A stretch of DNA of 22,436 nucleotides from DAOUGC01 sp034429695. Lineage in GTDB: Bacteria > Chloroflexota > Anaerolineae > Anaerolineales > Anaerolineaceae. The notes beneath the pieces were generated by a model, which worked only from the letters and a program-made list of their open reading frames with translations, ran no database searches and was not told the origin of the DNA. The first letter of the stretch is position 1, and every line of letters starts with the position of its first letter. The position numbers and the translations under genes were made by a program. The stretch covers positions 1-22,436 of the forward strand of contig DAOUGC010000141.1 of the NCBI GenBank assembly GCA_034429695.1, written 5' to 3'. Shown piece by piece: positions 1 to 7,379 of the stretch.

Positions 1-45
1 AATATATCCACTTCTTCAACCATGAACGGATACAATTGAAAACAA

Positions 46-76
46 GACAGACACCCGCTCAAGTCAGGTGCCTGTC
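46..76. repeat. imperfect inverted repeat near left edge
   Basis: Two 10-nt arms (46-55 and 67-76) are complementary except at one position and enclose an 11-nt loop. The right part reads AAGTCAGGTGCCTGTC. It lies outside the tandem array that starts near 124 and has a different sequence. It may be an isolated REP-like hairpin or a remnant of a mobile element. No gene is visible in 1-123. Confidence 0.45.
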
Positions 77-183
77 CACTTAGCCCGGAGGCCGCTTTCT
101 TTTTTTGTCTACCCTATGGGGGGCAGTTCATTGTTGCAGGCATGTGTGATTGGCGGATGGAAGCGAAAATGTCGGGTTGGAAG

Positions 184-329
184 AGCTTTCTCCTCCTCCA
201 TTCGCGTCCTTTACGAATGGGGGAGGTGCTCGAATGCGCGCGATTAGTATTGCTTGATGCTGTGCTTTGTCGCGCATTCGAGCGGAGGGGGTGTTCTTCG
301 CGGTTTTGGTGCGAATCTTATGAAGATAA
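184..329. repeat. two-hairpin module inside the array, copy 1
   Basis: This 146-bp block replaces the right arm of the REP core (about 17 bp in the short unit). It contains a 13-position stem at 192-204/214-226 with one T·G mismatch. One nucleotide later comes a perfect 13-bp stem at 228-240/271-283 (GCTCGAATGCGCG and its complement) with a 30-nt loop. The flanks join the normal unit at GGTTGGAAG on the left and CAAAAAACG on the right, as expected for a module inserted into, or exchanged with, part of the short unit. Confidence 0.8.
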
Positions 330-482
330 CAAAAAACGAGAGACTCTTGCAGGCGTACGGGATCGGCGTAATGGAAGTGGAAATGTCGGGTTGGAAGAAC
401 GCCAACCCGACCTACAAAAAAACGGTGAGTTGGAGCAGACGTGTGTGATCGGCGGATGGAAGTGGAAATGTCGGGTTGGAAG

Positions 483-630
483 AGCTTTCTCCTCCTCCAT
501 TCGCGTACTTTGCGAATGGGGGAGGTGCTCGAATGCGCGCGCGATTAGTATTGCTTGATGCTGTACTTTGTCGCGCATTCGAGCGGAGGGGGTGTCCTTC
601 GCGGTTCTGGTGTGGCTCTTATGAAGATAA
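483..630. repeat. two-hairpin module inside the array, copy 2
   Basis: Second copy of the module, about 300 bp from the first. The long stem is at 527-539/572-584 and is again perfect over 13 bp, with a loop 2 nt longer. In the hairpin parts the differences from copy 1 lie in or next to the loops, while the arms are unchanged. The short hairpin gains one base pair (CCATTCGC/GCGAATGG). Arm conservation suggests that folding matters or that the duplication is recent. Confidence 0.8.
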
Positions 631-1009
631 CAAAAAACGAGAGATTCTTGCAGGCGTACGGGATCGGCGGATGGAAGCGAAAAGCGTCGGGTTGGAAGGA
701 CGCCAACCCCACCTACAAAAAACGGTGAGTTGTTGCAGGCGTACGGGATCGGCGGGATGGAAGTGGAAATGTCGGGTTGGAAGGACGCCAACCCGACCTA
801 CAAAAAAACGGTGAGTTGTTGCAGGCATGTGTGATCGGCGGATGGAAGCGGAAATGTCGGGTTGGAAGAACGCCAACCCGACCTACAAAAAACAGTGAGT
901 TGTTGCAGGCATGCGCGATTGGCGGATGGAAGCGAAAAGCGTCGGGTTGGAAGAACGCCAGCCCAACCTACAAAAACGAGGGGTGCGCCTTTTTTTTATC
1001 CCCTGACGT

Positions 1010-1771
1010 TCAGGGTTTGCGGGCGATGATCAGAAAGCGGTGCTCAAGTACCTCAAGATACCCGTCCCGCAGGATCTGTTCGTGCAACGCCATCAACCGC
1101 TTGCGGTAGGTTTTTACGCTGAAATTCTTGATCTGCCACGGAATGGCTTTGAAATAATAAATCAGCGCGCCGATGCACAAAAACCGCGCCGGGGGATGCG
1201 CCTCCTCAGCCCGTTCCACGCGCATACCGGCCTGTTTCAACGCGGTCACAAACGGGTCAAGCTGGCAATCAGCATACATATAGTGGGGACGCTTTTGCAA
1301 CAACTGGTTGAGACCGGTCATGTTGTCGCCGCCCACCTGCTGGGTGATGAAAACCCCGCCCGGTTTAAGAATGCGGAAGATCTCTTCCGGCAGATACGAG
1401 CCGTGCCGGTTGAGCACCACGTCAAAGCGGGCACCCTCAAAGGGCAATGGGGCTTCGCTGTCGGCGTCGAATACCTGAACGCCCAGGGGTTCCAGGCGTT
1501 TGCGTGCAATGGGTACGTTGGGCGGGTAATTTTCGGTGGCACAGGTATCGGGCGGCAGGGGCTGAAGCTTCGACAAAAACTCGCCGCCGCCGGTTTCCAT
1601 GTCCAGCAGCGCCAGTGCCCCATCCTTTGCTTCCTGTGCCAGTTGGGGGTAATCCCACTGCAGGGGCGTGGTGATCAATTTATCGTGCAGCCATGAGAAA
1701 TCCCAGCCGGAAAAGTGTGCCGCCAGTGCTTCTTCAACCTGTCGTTCAAAGTCTGCCTGTTGCATGGGCAT
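1010..1771 (-). CDS. class I SAM-dependent methyltransferase
   Basis: 253 aa. Residues 54-64 contain a motif I-like glycine loop (LDMETGGGEFL). An acidic residue after the second strand (ATENY, E80) fits ribose binding. FDVVLNRH (about 117-123) and ILKPGGVFITQQVG (about 134-147) correspond to the later strands of the Rossmann-like methyltransferase fold. The substrate cannot be told from sequence. The ATG at 1771 lies 2 bp after the stop of the preceding gene, and a GAGGGG purine stretch within that gene's end can serve as ribosome binding site; a second ATG two codons later is possible. It is the last gene of a five-gene operon, and the hairpin array begins about 25 bp beyond its stop codon. 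Confidence 0.88.
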   Translation of the reverse strand: MPMQQADFERQVEEALAAHFSGWDFSWLHDKLITTPLQWDYPQLAQEAKDGALALLDMETGGGEFLSKLQPLPPDTCATENYPPNVPIARKRLEPLGVQVFDADSEAPLPFEGARFDVVLNRHGSYLPEEIFRILKPGGVFITQQVGGDNMTGLNQLLQKRPHYMYADCQLDPFVTALKQAGMRVERAEEAHPPARFLCIGALIYYFKAIPWQIKNFSVKTYRKRLMALHEQILRDGYLEVLEHRFLIIARKP

Positions 1772-1773
1772 CT

Positions 1774-2130
1774 TCAGCCTTTCCCCTCAAAGGTTGGGTC
1801 ATCAAACCATTCGTTGATCAACGGGAGCACATGCATTACCGGTTCCTCATATGGATGCACCCCCCGGATCGCCGCCAGTACGGCTTTCACCCGCTCCACC
1901 GGCGCAATCACCTCCACTTTCACCTCATCACCGTGTTCCAACTGACCCACCGTGCCCTGAAACGGCTGCGCACCGGGTTGCGGACGCCATGTGCCATGCA
2001 CATTCCAGTAAGTGGTGCAGTGATCATATGCGCCGATCTCGCCTGCGCCAGCGCGGGCCAGCGCCTCGCGCAGGGCATCCACATGCTCAGCGGGGATGAG
2101 GATCTCGATTTTGACCCGTTGAAATTCCAT
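1774..2130 (-). CDS. YqfO/NIF3 insert-domain-like protein
   Basis: 118 aa. The pattern near residues 26-37 (RAGAGEIGAYDHCTTY), a central FxGTVGQLE stretch and a late VHPYEEPVMHVLPL match the small PII/CutA-like domain found as the insert of YqfO/NIF3-type proteins and also as a stand-alone protein. The role of the stand-alone version is not established; metal or ligand sensing is only a guess from the fold. The gene starts 10 bp after the esterase stop, preceded by AGCGAGGT as ribosome binding site, and is followed after 2 bp by the methyltransferase gene, so the two are very likely co-translated. Confidence 0.82.
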   Translation of the reverse strand: MEFQRVKIEILIPAEHVDALREALARAGAGEIGAYDHCTTYWNVHGTWRPQPGAQPFQGTVGQLEHGDEVKVEVIAPVERVKAVLAAIRGVHPYEEPVMHVLPLINEWFDDPTFEGKG

Positions 2131-2140
2131 GATACCTCGC

Positions 2141-2926
2141 TTATTTCAAAAAGCCGCGTTCCTTCCACAGCCGGAAGGTGCGCTCAATGGCCACATCCCA
2201 GTATTTCCATTCGTGATCCCCAGGCCCGTATTCGGCCAGCAGGTCCAGCCCGTTTTGCACGGCGCAGCGCTCAAAAGACAGGTTCATTTCGTACAGAAAA
2301 TCCTCGGTTCCGCACCACAGGTATAGGGATGGTTTTACCCCACCGGATTTTGCCATGCGCTCCGCCTGGGCGATCAGGTCATTATCACTGCCTTTGAACT
2401 TATCCAGATCGCCAAAGATATTGGTCAGTTCAGCCCGCCAGTCGGGGTCCACCTCGGTGGAGTGTTGCAACATGTCCACCGCGCCGCTGAAGGATGCCGC
2501 GGCGATGAAACGCTCTGGTTGGTGCAGCGCCAGTTTGAAGGAGCCAAACCCGCCCATGGAAAGCCCGGCCACAAACGTATCCTGGCGGCGCGTGGAGAGC
2601 GGGAACATGTGGTTCATGCGCTCCGGCAGTTCCTGGCTGACAAAGGTCCAATAGCGGTTTCCGACCGCCATGTCGTTATAGAAGCTGCGGTTGACCGCTG
2701 GCATGACCACGGCAATGCCGTACTCGTCGGCATGGCGCTCGATGGAGGTGCGCCGCATCCACACGGTGTGATCGTCTGACAGGCCGTGCAGCAGGTACAC
2801 CACCGGGTAGCGATAATCGTAGCCTTTTTCCTGCAACTGATCATGGGTGAGGTGCGGCAGGATCACATTGACCGAGGTCATCAGATCCAGTGTTTCTGAA
2901 AAATAAGTACATTCGATGAAAGCCAT
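2141..2926 (-). CDS. putative esterase (alpha/beta hydrolase, EstA/FrmB-like)
   Basis: 261 aa. The protein has the layout of the PF00756-type esterases that include tributyrin esterase EstA and S-formylglutathione hydrolase. An oxyanion-hole HGL lies at 47-49, the nucleophile elbow GLSMGG holds Ser123, Asp209 sits in CGTEDFLY, and His238 in GDHEWKYWD completes the triad. No signal peptide is seen, so it should be cytoplasmic. The true substrate is unknown; a short-chain ester or thioester is most likely. An excellent ribosome binding site (GGAGGAA) precedes the ATG, which lies 12 bp after the Nudix gene. Confidence 0.87.
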   Translation of the reverse strand: MAFIECTYFSETLDLMTSVNVILPHLTHDQLQEKGYDYRYPVVYLLHGLSDDHTVWMRRTSIERHADEYGIAVVMPAVNRSFYNDMAVGNRYWTFVSQELPERMNHMFPLSTRRQDTFVAGLSMGGFGSFKLALHQPERFIAAASFSGAVDMLQHSTEVDPDWRAELTNIFGDLDKFKGSDNDLIAQAERMAKSGGVKPSLYLWCGTEDFLYEMNLSFERCAVQNGLDLLAEYGPGDHEWKYWDVAIERTFRLWKERGFLK

Positions 2927-2938
2927 GATTTCCTCCGT

Positions 2939-3409
2939 TCAGGATTGGTGATGATGGTTGATGTGGGTGGTTTGAAGCAGTTGAAAAGGCGGGCTGGTAT
3001 ACACGCGGTGGATGACACCGCCGTTGTACTCCAGCGCATCCTGGGCGCGCAGGCGGATCACCGGGTGGGTGATGCGTTCCAACACGCTGGCGCGTTCCAC
3101 CCAGGCGCTTTCGGGGGTTTCTTCGCTGGTGGCAAGCTCAAAGCTGACCGCCCTGCCGATGTACTGCAGGATCAGCTTGGGTGGGTTTTGCGCGTTGGTG
3201 TACACCCCTGCCAGGGCGTCCACCTCAACCCGGATGCCGGCTTCCTCGATCACCTCGCGCAACAGGCCGTCGAGTACCGCCTCGCCAGGCTCCACCTGCC
3301 CGCCGGGGAACTCCCAGCCGCGTATATGGGTGCGCACCATCAGCACCCGCCCGTCGGGGTGGGTAAACAGGCCGGTGGCAGCCACAATATGCCCTGTTGA
3401 ATTGCTCAC
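2939..3409 (-). CDS. Nudix hydrolase
   Basis: 156 aa. A complete Nudix box runs from Gly37 to Ile59 (G-x5-E-x7-REVIEEAGI), with E52, E55 and E56 available for metal binding. The family cleaves nucleoside diphosphates linked to another group; the specific substrate is unclear. The C-terminus ends in a His-rich tail (HINHHHQS) of unknown meaning. The start is GTG, because the nearby ATG at 3414 runs into a stop after two codons. AAGG about 8-10 nt upstream serves as ribosome binding site. Gaps of 8 and 12 bp to its neighbours place it firmly in the operon. Confidence 0.9.
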   Translation of the reverse strand: MSNSTGHIVAATGLFTHPDGRVLMVRTHIRGWEFPGGQVEPGEAVLDGLLREVIEEAGIRVEVDALAGVYTNAQNPPKLILQYIGRAVSFELATSEETPESAWVERASVLERITHPVIRLRAQDALEYNGGVIHRVYTSPPFQLLQTTHINHHHQS

Positions 3410-3417
3410 GGCATGCC

Positions 3418-3615
3418 TTACTTTTTGTGCTTCTGCGCGCGGTTGTCAAAATAGCGTTTACCGACGCCAATCAAAGCGCCGACGACGGCTCCGATGGCGG
3501 CATATTGCGGCACGGCTTCCCAGCCTTCGCGGAAAGCCGCAACGGCGGCGAAGGCAATCGCGCCGATCACGGCCTCAATGACCATATCCACAACCATGGA
3601 CGGTTTCTGCTGCAT
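3418..3615 (-). CDS. small hypothetical membrane protein
   Basis: 65 aa. A hydrophobic stretch around residues 8-28 (VVDMVIEAVIGAIAFAAVAAF) and a second around 36-52 (VPQYAAIGAVVGALIGVG) suggest two membrane helices. The C-terminus is basic (KRYFDNRAQKHKK) and probably cytoplasmic. I do not recognise a family. GGAGGT six nt before the ATG is a strong ribosome binding site. It is the first gene of the five-gene minus-strand operon, and its stop lies 8 bp before the Nudix start. Confidence 0.75.
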   Translation of the reverse strand: MQQKPSMVVDMVIEAVIGAIAFAAVAAFREGWEAVPQYAAIGAVVGALIGVGKRYFDNRAQKHKK

Positions 3616-3714
3616 GTTGAACCTCCGCGAGCATGACGCAAGATCAATTGTGCGGCGAATGGCGAAACGCCGCTGGTTGGAAACAGGGGTTAATCACCAC
3701 TCAAAAGCCGCGGC

Positions 3715-4269
3715 TCATGCCGAAGCCGGGCTTCCGCCAGTCTCCCTTTTCATTTTTGCCAGCGCCTCTTCCAGTTCCTGCAGTTGCTGGCGCAGCGTGC
3801 AAATCTGGTCCAGCCAGGTGTAAGTGGGACCGTCGGGGTTGTTGCGATAAACATCCAGTATTTTTGACAGTTCGTTGAGGCTCAGCGATCTGAAAAGTCT
3901 CTCGAGCGAGGTTTCGTTGGCAAAAGCCGCCGAGAAGACATCGAGCTTTCCGATGCGCCGGAACTCAAACTTAAGCAATACGTAATAAGGTACATCCAGC
4001 AGGCGTTCCTGCATGAGTTTTTCGTACTCCACCCGAACATCGCGGATTTCAACGTAAAGCTGTTCCATGGCGTCACCGTAAGCCTCACGGCACGCATTGA
4101 TCTCCGGTCTGACGTCGCTGCGGTCGATCACCGGTACGAAAGCGACAATGCCACCCGTCCTGCGCACCACCAAATTACAGCCGCAATGCGCACAGGCAAA
4201 ATGATCGATATCGTCGGGTACACGCAGGAGTTGCCCACAGGTTGCGCAGGGCAATTGTATATCAGCCAT
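3715..4269 (-). CDS. zinc-ribbon protein with C-terminal coiled coil, unknown function
   Basis: 184 aa. Two CxxC knuckles (C8/C11 and C26/C29, followed by C31) form a typical N-terminal zinc ribbon. The middle is mostly helical with no motif I recognise. The end (about 153-175, LRQQLQELEEALAKMKRE) is a heptad-like coiled coil, so it may oligomerise or bind a partner. AAAGGA upstream of the ATG is the ribosome binding site. The gene is divergent from the large PP2C-like/propeller gene and lies 99 bp upstream of the five-gene operon, so it may be cotranscribed with that operon. Function unknown. Confidence 0.8.
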   Translation of the reverse strand: MADIQLPCATCGQLLRVPDDIDHFACAHCGCNLVVRRTGGIVAFVPVIDRSDVRPEINACREAYGDAMEQLYVEIRDVRVEYEKLMQERLLDVPYYVLLKFEFRRIGKLDVFSAAFANETSLERLFRSLSLNELSKILDVYRNNPDGPTYTWLDQICTLRQQLQELEEALAKMKRETGGSPASA

Positions 4270-4294
4270 CTCCAGTTCCTTTCCCCATGCCGGT

Positions 4295-4323
4295 ATTGTA
4301 TCATCATGTAATGATGAAAAGCG
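4295..4323 (-). promoter_or_regulatory. candidate promoter with palindromic operator
   Basis: On the minus strand a TACAAT -10 box occupies 4295-4300. The next 17 bp (4301-4317) form a perfect 7-bp inverted repeat with a 3-bp centre (TCATCAT-GTA-ATGATGA on the plus strand), exactly the length of a promoter spacer. The -35 hexamer at 4318-4323 (GCTTTT) is weak, as is common where a regulator is needed. The target gene starts at 4269. Confidence 0.5.
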
Positions 4324-4393
4324 CGATTCTCATGTGACATGCCGTTCGGTTGGCGCACCTCTTGCAGCGCTTTGGGCACGCATCTGAATGCTC

Positions 4394-4412
4394 ATGATGG
4401 ATGATGTATAAT
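4394..4412 (+). promoter_or_regulatory. candidate -10 box with ATGATG direct repeats
   Basis: A perfect TATAAT lies at 4407-4412, 40 bp before the start of the large membrane protein gene. ATGATG occurs twice immediately upstream (4394-4399 and 4401-4406), the same half-site as in the palindrome of the divergent promoter. No convincing -35 box is seen. Confidence 0.5.
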
Positions 4413-4452
4413 CAAGCCAGAAAGCTCACCAGCCTTCATCCTTAAAGGCCTC

Positions 4453-6957
4453 ATGGACAAACCCTTACACCAATTTGATCTGTATTTACTGCCGGTATGC
4501 ATGGATAACGGCAATGAGGAAAACGCCGCACGAGGGGTGTTTACTGCCGCGCCGCCGCGCCGCGCCGAACATTCGCGCAGTGGAGACTTGCTGGTGGCGA
4601 TGCTGGCGTTTCACGGGCGGGAACTGCCCCCGGCTTACTTACTGGAATCGTTAAATCGCAGCGCCCAGGCGTATTACACCGCGCGCGGTTCTTTGAGCGC
4701 CGGTTTGCGGGCAGCCATTGACCGCCTGAATGACGCCTTCACCGCGCGTAGTGCGCGTGAACGCAATGAGCCGCCGGTGCTTGCCAGCCTCAGCCTGGCG
4801 GTGCTGCGCAAAGACCAGCTCTTTCTGGCGCAGGTGGGGCAGGCGCACACGTATGTATTCAAACCGGGCTGGGTTGATCATTTCTTTGACCCGCCGGTGG
4901 AAGGACAGGCCGATGTCGGTGGTCTGGGGGCTGCGGCAAAGGTTTCTCCGCGCTTCTTTCAGACGCAGGTGGGCTCAGGCGACATCCTGATGCTGCTGCC
5001 GGTGCTGCCGGAAGAATGGAATGATGATGGATTGACCGGTCAGGCGCGCCCGTCACTGGAGTTGCTGCGCCGCCGGTTGATGGCTTGCAACCAGTCGGAA
5101 TTTCAGGCGCTGGTTGTGCAGTTGCAGACCGGGGCGGGGGCTTTTCACCGTCTCAAGCCGCGCAGTGCAGGGTCGCCATCTGCCAGTGAGCCGTGCCGCC
5201 CGCCAGCTGAGCTGAGAACCCCCCCGGTGACTTTGTCAACGGAAACCCCACCGGCGGATCCTGCCAGTACAGGGGTGCAGGAGAGCTTTGAGAGCGGGCA
5301 ATCGCCAGCAAGGGCACAACCCGCTGGTTTTTCAACAGCGGAGGATGAAGCGCCGATTGAGGTGGAAAACTGGCCTGTGCGGCGGGCCACCGAAACGGCG
5401 CTGCCGGAGACTTTTGAAGAACCTCCGGCAGAGCGGCGGACCTTGCCTGCCCTTGAAGATACACAGCCTGACCGGGAGGAGCCTGAATCGGTTCCATCCG
5501 CAGGCAACCTGCCTCCCGCAACCCAGCCTGCCATGAATGCCCGCCGTGAACGTGCCGGACGCAACCCTGCCCGGCAACAGACTGCAAAACCGGTTGAAAA
5601 ACCACCCCGCCCGCAGCGTACAGGCCCCAGCCCATTGCGGCTGAGCCTGGCGCGTTTTTGGAAACGCAGCCGCGCAGCCGGCGCAAAGCTGGATCAGAGC
5701 AGCAAAGACTTTGCCGGCCGCCTGTTGCCCGAAGGCGGCGTGCAGGGCTTGAATGCATCCAATTTGCTGTTCATCGCCGTGGCTGTACCGATTATTGTGG
5801 TGGCTGTGGCGTTCACCATTTACCTTTATGCTCCCGGCGGACGCAGCCGTCAGCATCAGACCTACCTTGACCAGGCGCTGACTGCGGCCCAGTCGGTGCG
5901 GACGGAAGGCGACCCCATTTTGCAGCGCGACGGCTGGAACCGGGTGATCCACTGGCTGGATGAAGCCGATGAGTACGGACAGTCGGCTGATTCACGCGTG
6001 CTGCGCCAGGAAGCCCAGACCGTGCTGGACGAAATGGACCGGGTGGAGCGCTTCAATCTGCGCCCGGCAAACCCTGAGGGCTTTGTCACCGGCACCCAGA
6101 TCACCAGGATCGCAGCCACCAACACCGACGTTTACCTGTTGGACTCCAGCCAGGGTCAGGTTCACCGCATGTTCTTGGCGGGTCAGGGCTACGAGGTTGA
6201 CCCCAACTTTGTGTGTTCCAGCCAGTTATTCCCGGCTGCCAACATGGGTGAGCTGCTCAACATTTACACCATTCCGCCCAATAATGAGTACAAAGCCACC
6301 ATGATGGGTGTTGATTCAAACGGCAACCTGCTGTTCTGCGGGCCAGGGCAACCGCCCAGCGCGGTATCGTTGCCTGTTCCCGATACCGGTTGGGGCAGGA
6401 TTACACATTCGGCTTACATTCAGAACCGGCTGTACGTGCTGGATGTGCTCAATAACCGGGTGTGGTTCTTTGGCAGCGATCCTGAAACCGGCACCTACTC
6501 AGCCGCCCCGCGCCCGTTCTTTGATGATCAAGTGCCGACCCTCAATGACATCATGGACATGGCTTACTATAATGAAGACCTGTTCCTGCTGCACGCCAAC
6601 GGTTCCATGACGCGTTGCACCTTCAGGCCGGTGGAAGGCACCCAGACGGTGTGCAGCGAGCCAGGTTATACCGACCCCCGCCCGGGCAAGAGCGGCGATA
6701 CCGCAGCCTTTACCGAAGCCAACCTGACCGGCATGACCGTGACCCAGCCGTTTGAACCATCACTTTACCTGCTGGACCGCGGGAACCGCACCATTTATCA
6801 CCTCGGCTTGCAATTAACCCTGCAGCGGCTGCTCAAACCCAGCACCGACCCGCTTTACCCGCTGCCGGATAGCGATTTTAGCGGGTTCACGGTCACATCA
6901 GACCTGCGCGTGTTTGTGGCATTTGGCAACCACGTGTACTACGCCAACCTGCCCTGA
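4453..6957 (+). CDS. PP2C-like domain / membrane helix / beta-propeller protein
   Basis: 834 aa. Residues about 40-225 resemble a PP2C (PPM) phosphatase scaffold (SGDLLVAMLAF; VLASLSLAVLRKDQLFLAQVGQAHTYVF; GDILMLLPV). The usual acidic metal ligands (DGMGG-type, GDSR-type) are not evident, so it may be catalytically dead. Residues 225-400 are a Pro/Glu/Thr-rich, probably disordered linker. A single membrane helix lies near 438-460 (LLFIAVAVPIIVVAVAF). The outside part starts with a helical region (470-540), followed by six or so propeller-like blades with recurring patterns such as VYLLDSSQGQVHRMF, LYVLDVLNNRVWFF and LYLLDRGNRTIYHL. The start at 4453 is preceded by AAAGG. It is probably a transmembrane sensor or scaffold. 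The domain calls come from pattern recognition only. Confidence 0.8.
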   Translation: MDKPLHQFDLYLLPVCMDNGNEENAARGVFTAAPPRRAEHSRSGDLLVAMLAFHGRELPPAYLLESLNRSAQAYYTARGSLSAGLRAAIDRLNDAFTARSARERNEPPVLASLSLAVLRKDQLFLAQVGQAHTYVFKPGWVDHFFDPPVEGQADVGGLGAAAKVSPRFFQTQVGSGDILMLLPVLPEEWNDDGLTGQARPSLELLRRRLMACNQSEFQALVVQLQTGAGAFHRLKPRSAGSPSASEPCRPPAELRTPPVTLSTETPPADPASTGVQESFESGQSPARAQPAGFSTAEDEAPIEVENWPVRRATETALPETFEEPPAERRTLPALEDTQPDREEPESVPSAGNLPPATQPAMNARRERAGRNPARQQTAKPVEKPPRPQRTGPSPLRLSLARFWKRSRAAGAKLDQSSKDFAGRLLPEGGVQGLNASNLLFIAVAVPIIVVAVAFTIYLYAPGGRSRQHQTYLDQALTAAQSVRTEGDPILQRDGWNRVIHWLDEADEYGQSADSRVLRQEAQTVLDEMDRVERFNLRPANPEGFVTGTQITRIAATNTDVYLLDSSQGQVHRMFLAGQGYEVDPNFVCSSQLFPAANMGELLNIYTIPPNNEYKATMMGVDSNGNLLFCGPGQPPSAVSLPVPDTGWGRITHSAYIQNRLYVLDVLNNRVWFFGSDPETGTYSAAPRPFFDDQVPTLNDIMDMAYYNEDLFLLHANGSMTRCTFRPVEGTQTVCSEPGYTDPRPGKSGDTAAFTEANLTGMTVTQPFEPSLYLLDRGNRTIYHLGLQLTLQRLLKPSTDPLYPLPDSDFSGFTVTSDLRVFVAFGNHVYYANLP

Positions 6958-6992
6958 CCGCGCTCCCCATCAGTGCATAGGGAACCTCCCAC

Positions 6993-7020
6993 TTGCAGGC
7001 GGCTATGCTTCTTCTAAAAT
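6993..7020 (+). promoter_or_regulatory. candidate promoter for the GlsB/YeaQ-type gene
   Basis: TTGCAG (6993-6998), a 16-bp spacer and TAAAAT (7015-7020) lie 30 bp before the ATG at 7051. The -10 box matches the sigma-70 consensus at five of six positions; the -35 box is poorer. Confidence 0.45.
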
Positions 7021-7050
7021 GAAGAAAAGGTTGTGAGAGAAGGAGGAATC

Positions 7051-7308
7051 ATGGGCATTGTAAGCTGGATCGTTTTTGGGGCGCTGGCGGGCTGGGTTGC
7101 CAGTCTGCTTACCGGGCGCAACTCGCGCATGGGCTGCCTGGCTAATATTGTGGTGGGCGTGCTGGGTGCGTTGATCGGCGGGTTCATCATGAACCTGATT
7201 GTGGGCGACGGCTCGATGAATTTCGACATCGGCAGTTTTATTGTGGCTGTGGCCGGTGCGGTGGTGCTGTTGCTGGTGACCGGCTGGTTCATGCGGCGCA
7301 GAATATAG
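7051..7308 (+). CDS. GlsB/YeaQ/YmgE family stress-associated membrane protein
   Basis: 85 aa. The sequence has the hallmark of the transglycosylase-associated (PF04226) family: GIVSWIVFGALAGWVASLLTGR, then a small Gly-rich turn MGCLANIVVGVLGALIGGFI, then a third helix near the end (IGSFIVAVAGAVVLLLVTGW). Three membrane helices and a basic C-terminus (MRRRI) are seen. Members are often induced by stress, but the molecular role is not settled. The ATG at 7051 is chosen because AGGAGGAA lies directly upstream; an in-frame GTG at 7033 would place the ribosome binding site inside the gene. It is monocistronic and ends at a strong terminator. Confidence 0.9.
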   Translation: MGIVSWIVFGALAGWVASLLTGRNSRMGCLANIVVGVLGALIGGFIMNLIVGDGSMNFDIGSFIVAVAGAVVLLLVTGWFMRRRI

Positions 7309-7325
7309 ATTAAGCTGTGGAAAAC

Positions 7326-7360
7326 AAACCACACGGATGAAATCCCATCCGTGTGGTTTT
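7326..7360. terminator. bidirectional intrinsic terminator
   Basis: A 14-bp perfect stem (7326-7339/7346-7359) with a 6-nt loop lies between the convergent GlsB-type gene (+) and degV (minus). T-rich sequence follows on the plus strand (GGTTTTCC) and TTTG follows on the minus strand. Confidence 0.85.
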
Positions 7361-7379
7361 CCATTTCCCAGGATGCGCT

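Larger units (their letters stand above)
124..984 (-). repeat. tandem REP-like hairpin array with 85-bp unit and 300-bp super-unit
   Basis: The core GTCGGGTTGG occurs at 171, 385, 470, 686, 771, 856 and 941, giving spacings of 214, 85, 216, 85, 85 and 85 bp. At 385, 686, 771, 856 and 941 the core is followed after 7 nt by a complementary arm (exact or with one or two changes) and then CCTAC. Read on the minus strand, the unit is therefore GTAG followed by a 10-bp stem with a CGTTCTT-type loop. The rest of each unit (about 55 bp, including GTTGCAGGCATGTGTGAT and GGCGGATGGAAG) is also conserved. The unit length is not a multiple of three and frames drift, so open frames across the array are accidental. 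The array fills the space downstream of the methyltransferase gene. Confidence 0.9.

Noticed and set aside
142..876. Open frames of 60-157 codons across the repeat array on both strands
   Set aside because: They follow the repeat, shift frame between units because 85 is not a multiple of three, and have no ribosome binding sites.
124..984. Tandem array considered as a CRISPR array
   Set aside because: The 85-bp units are conserved along their whole length; there are no unique spacers between short repeats and no cas genes.
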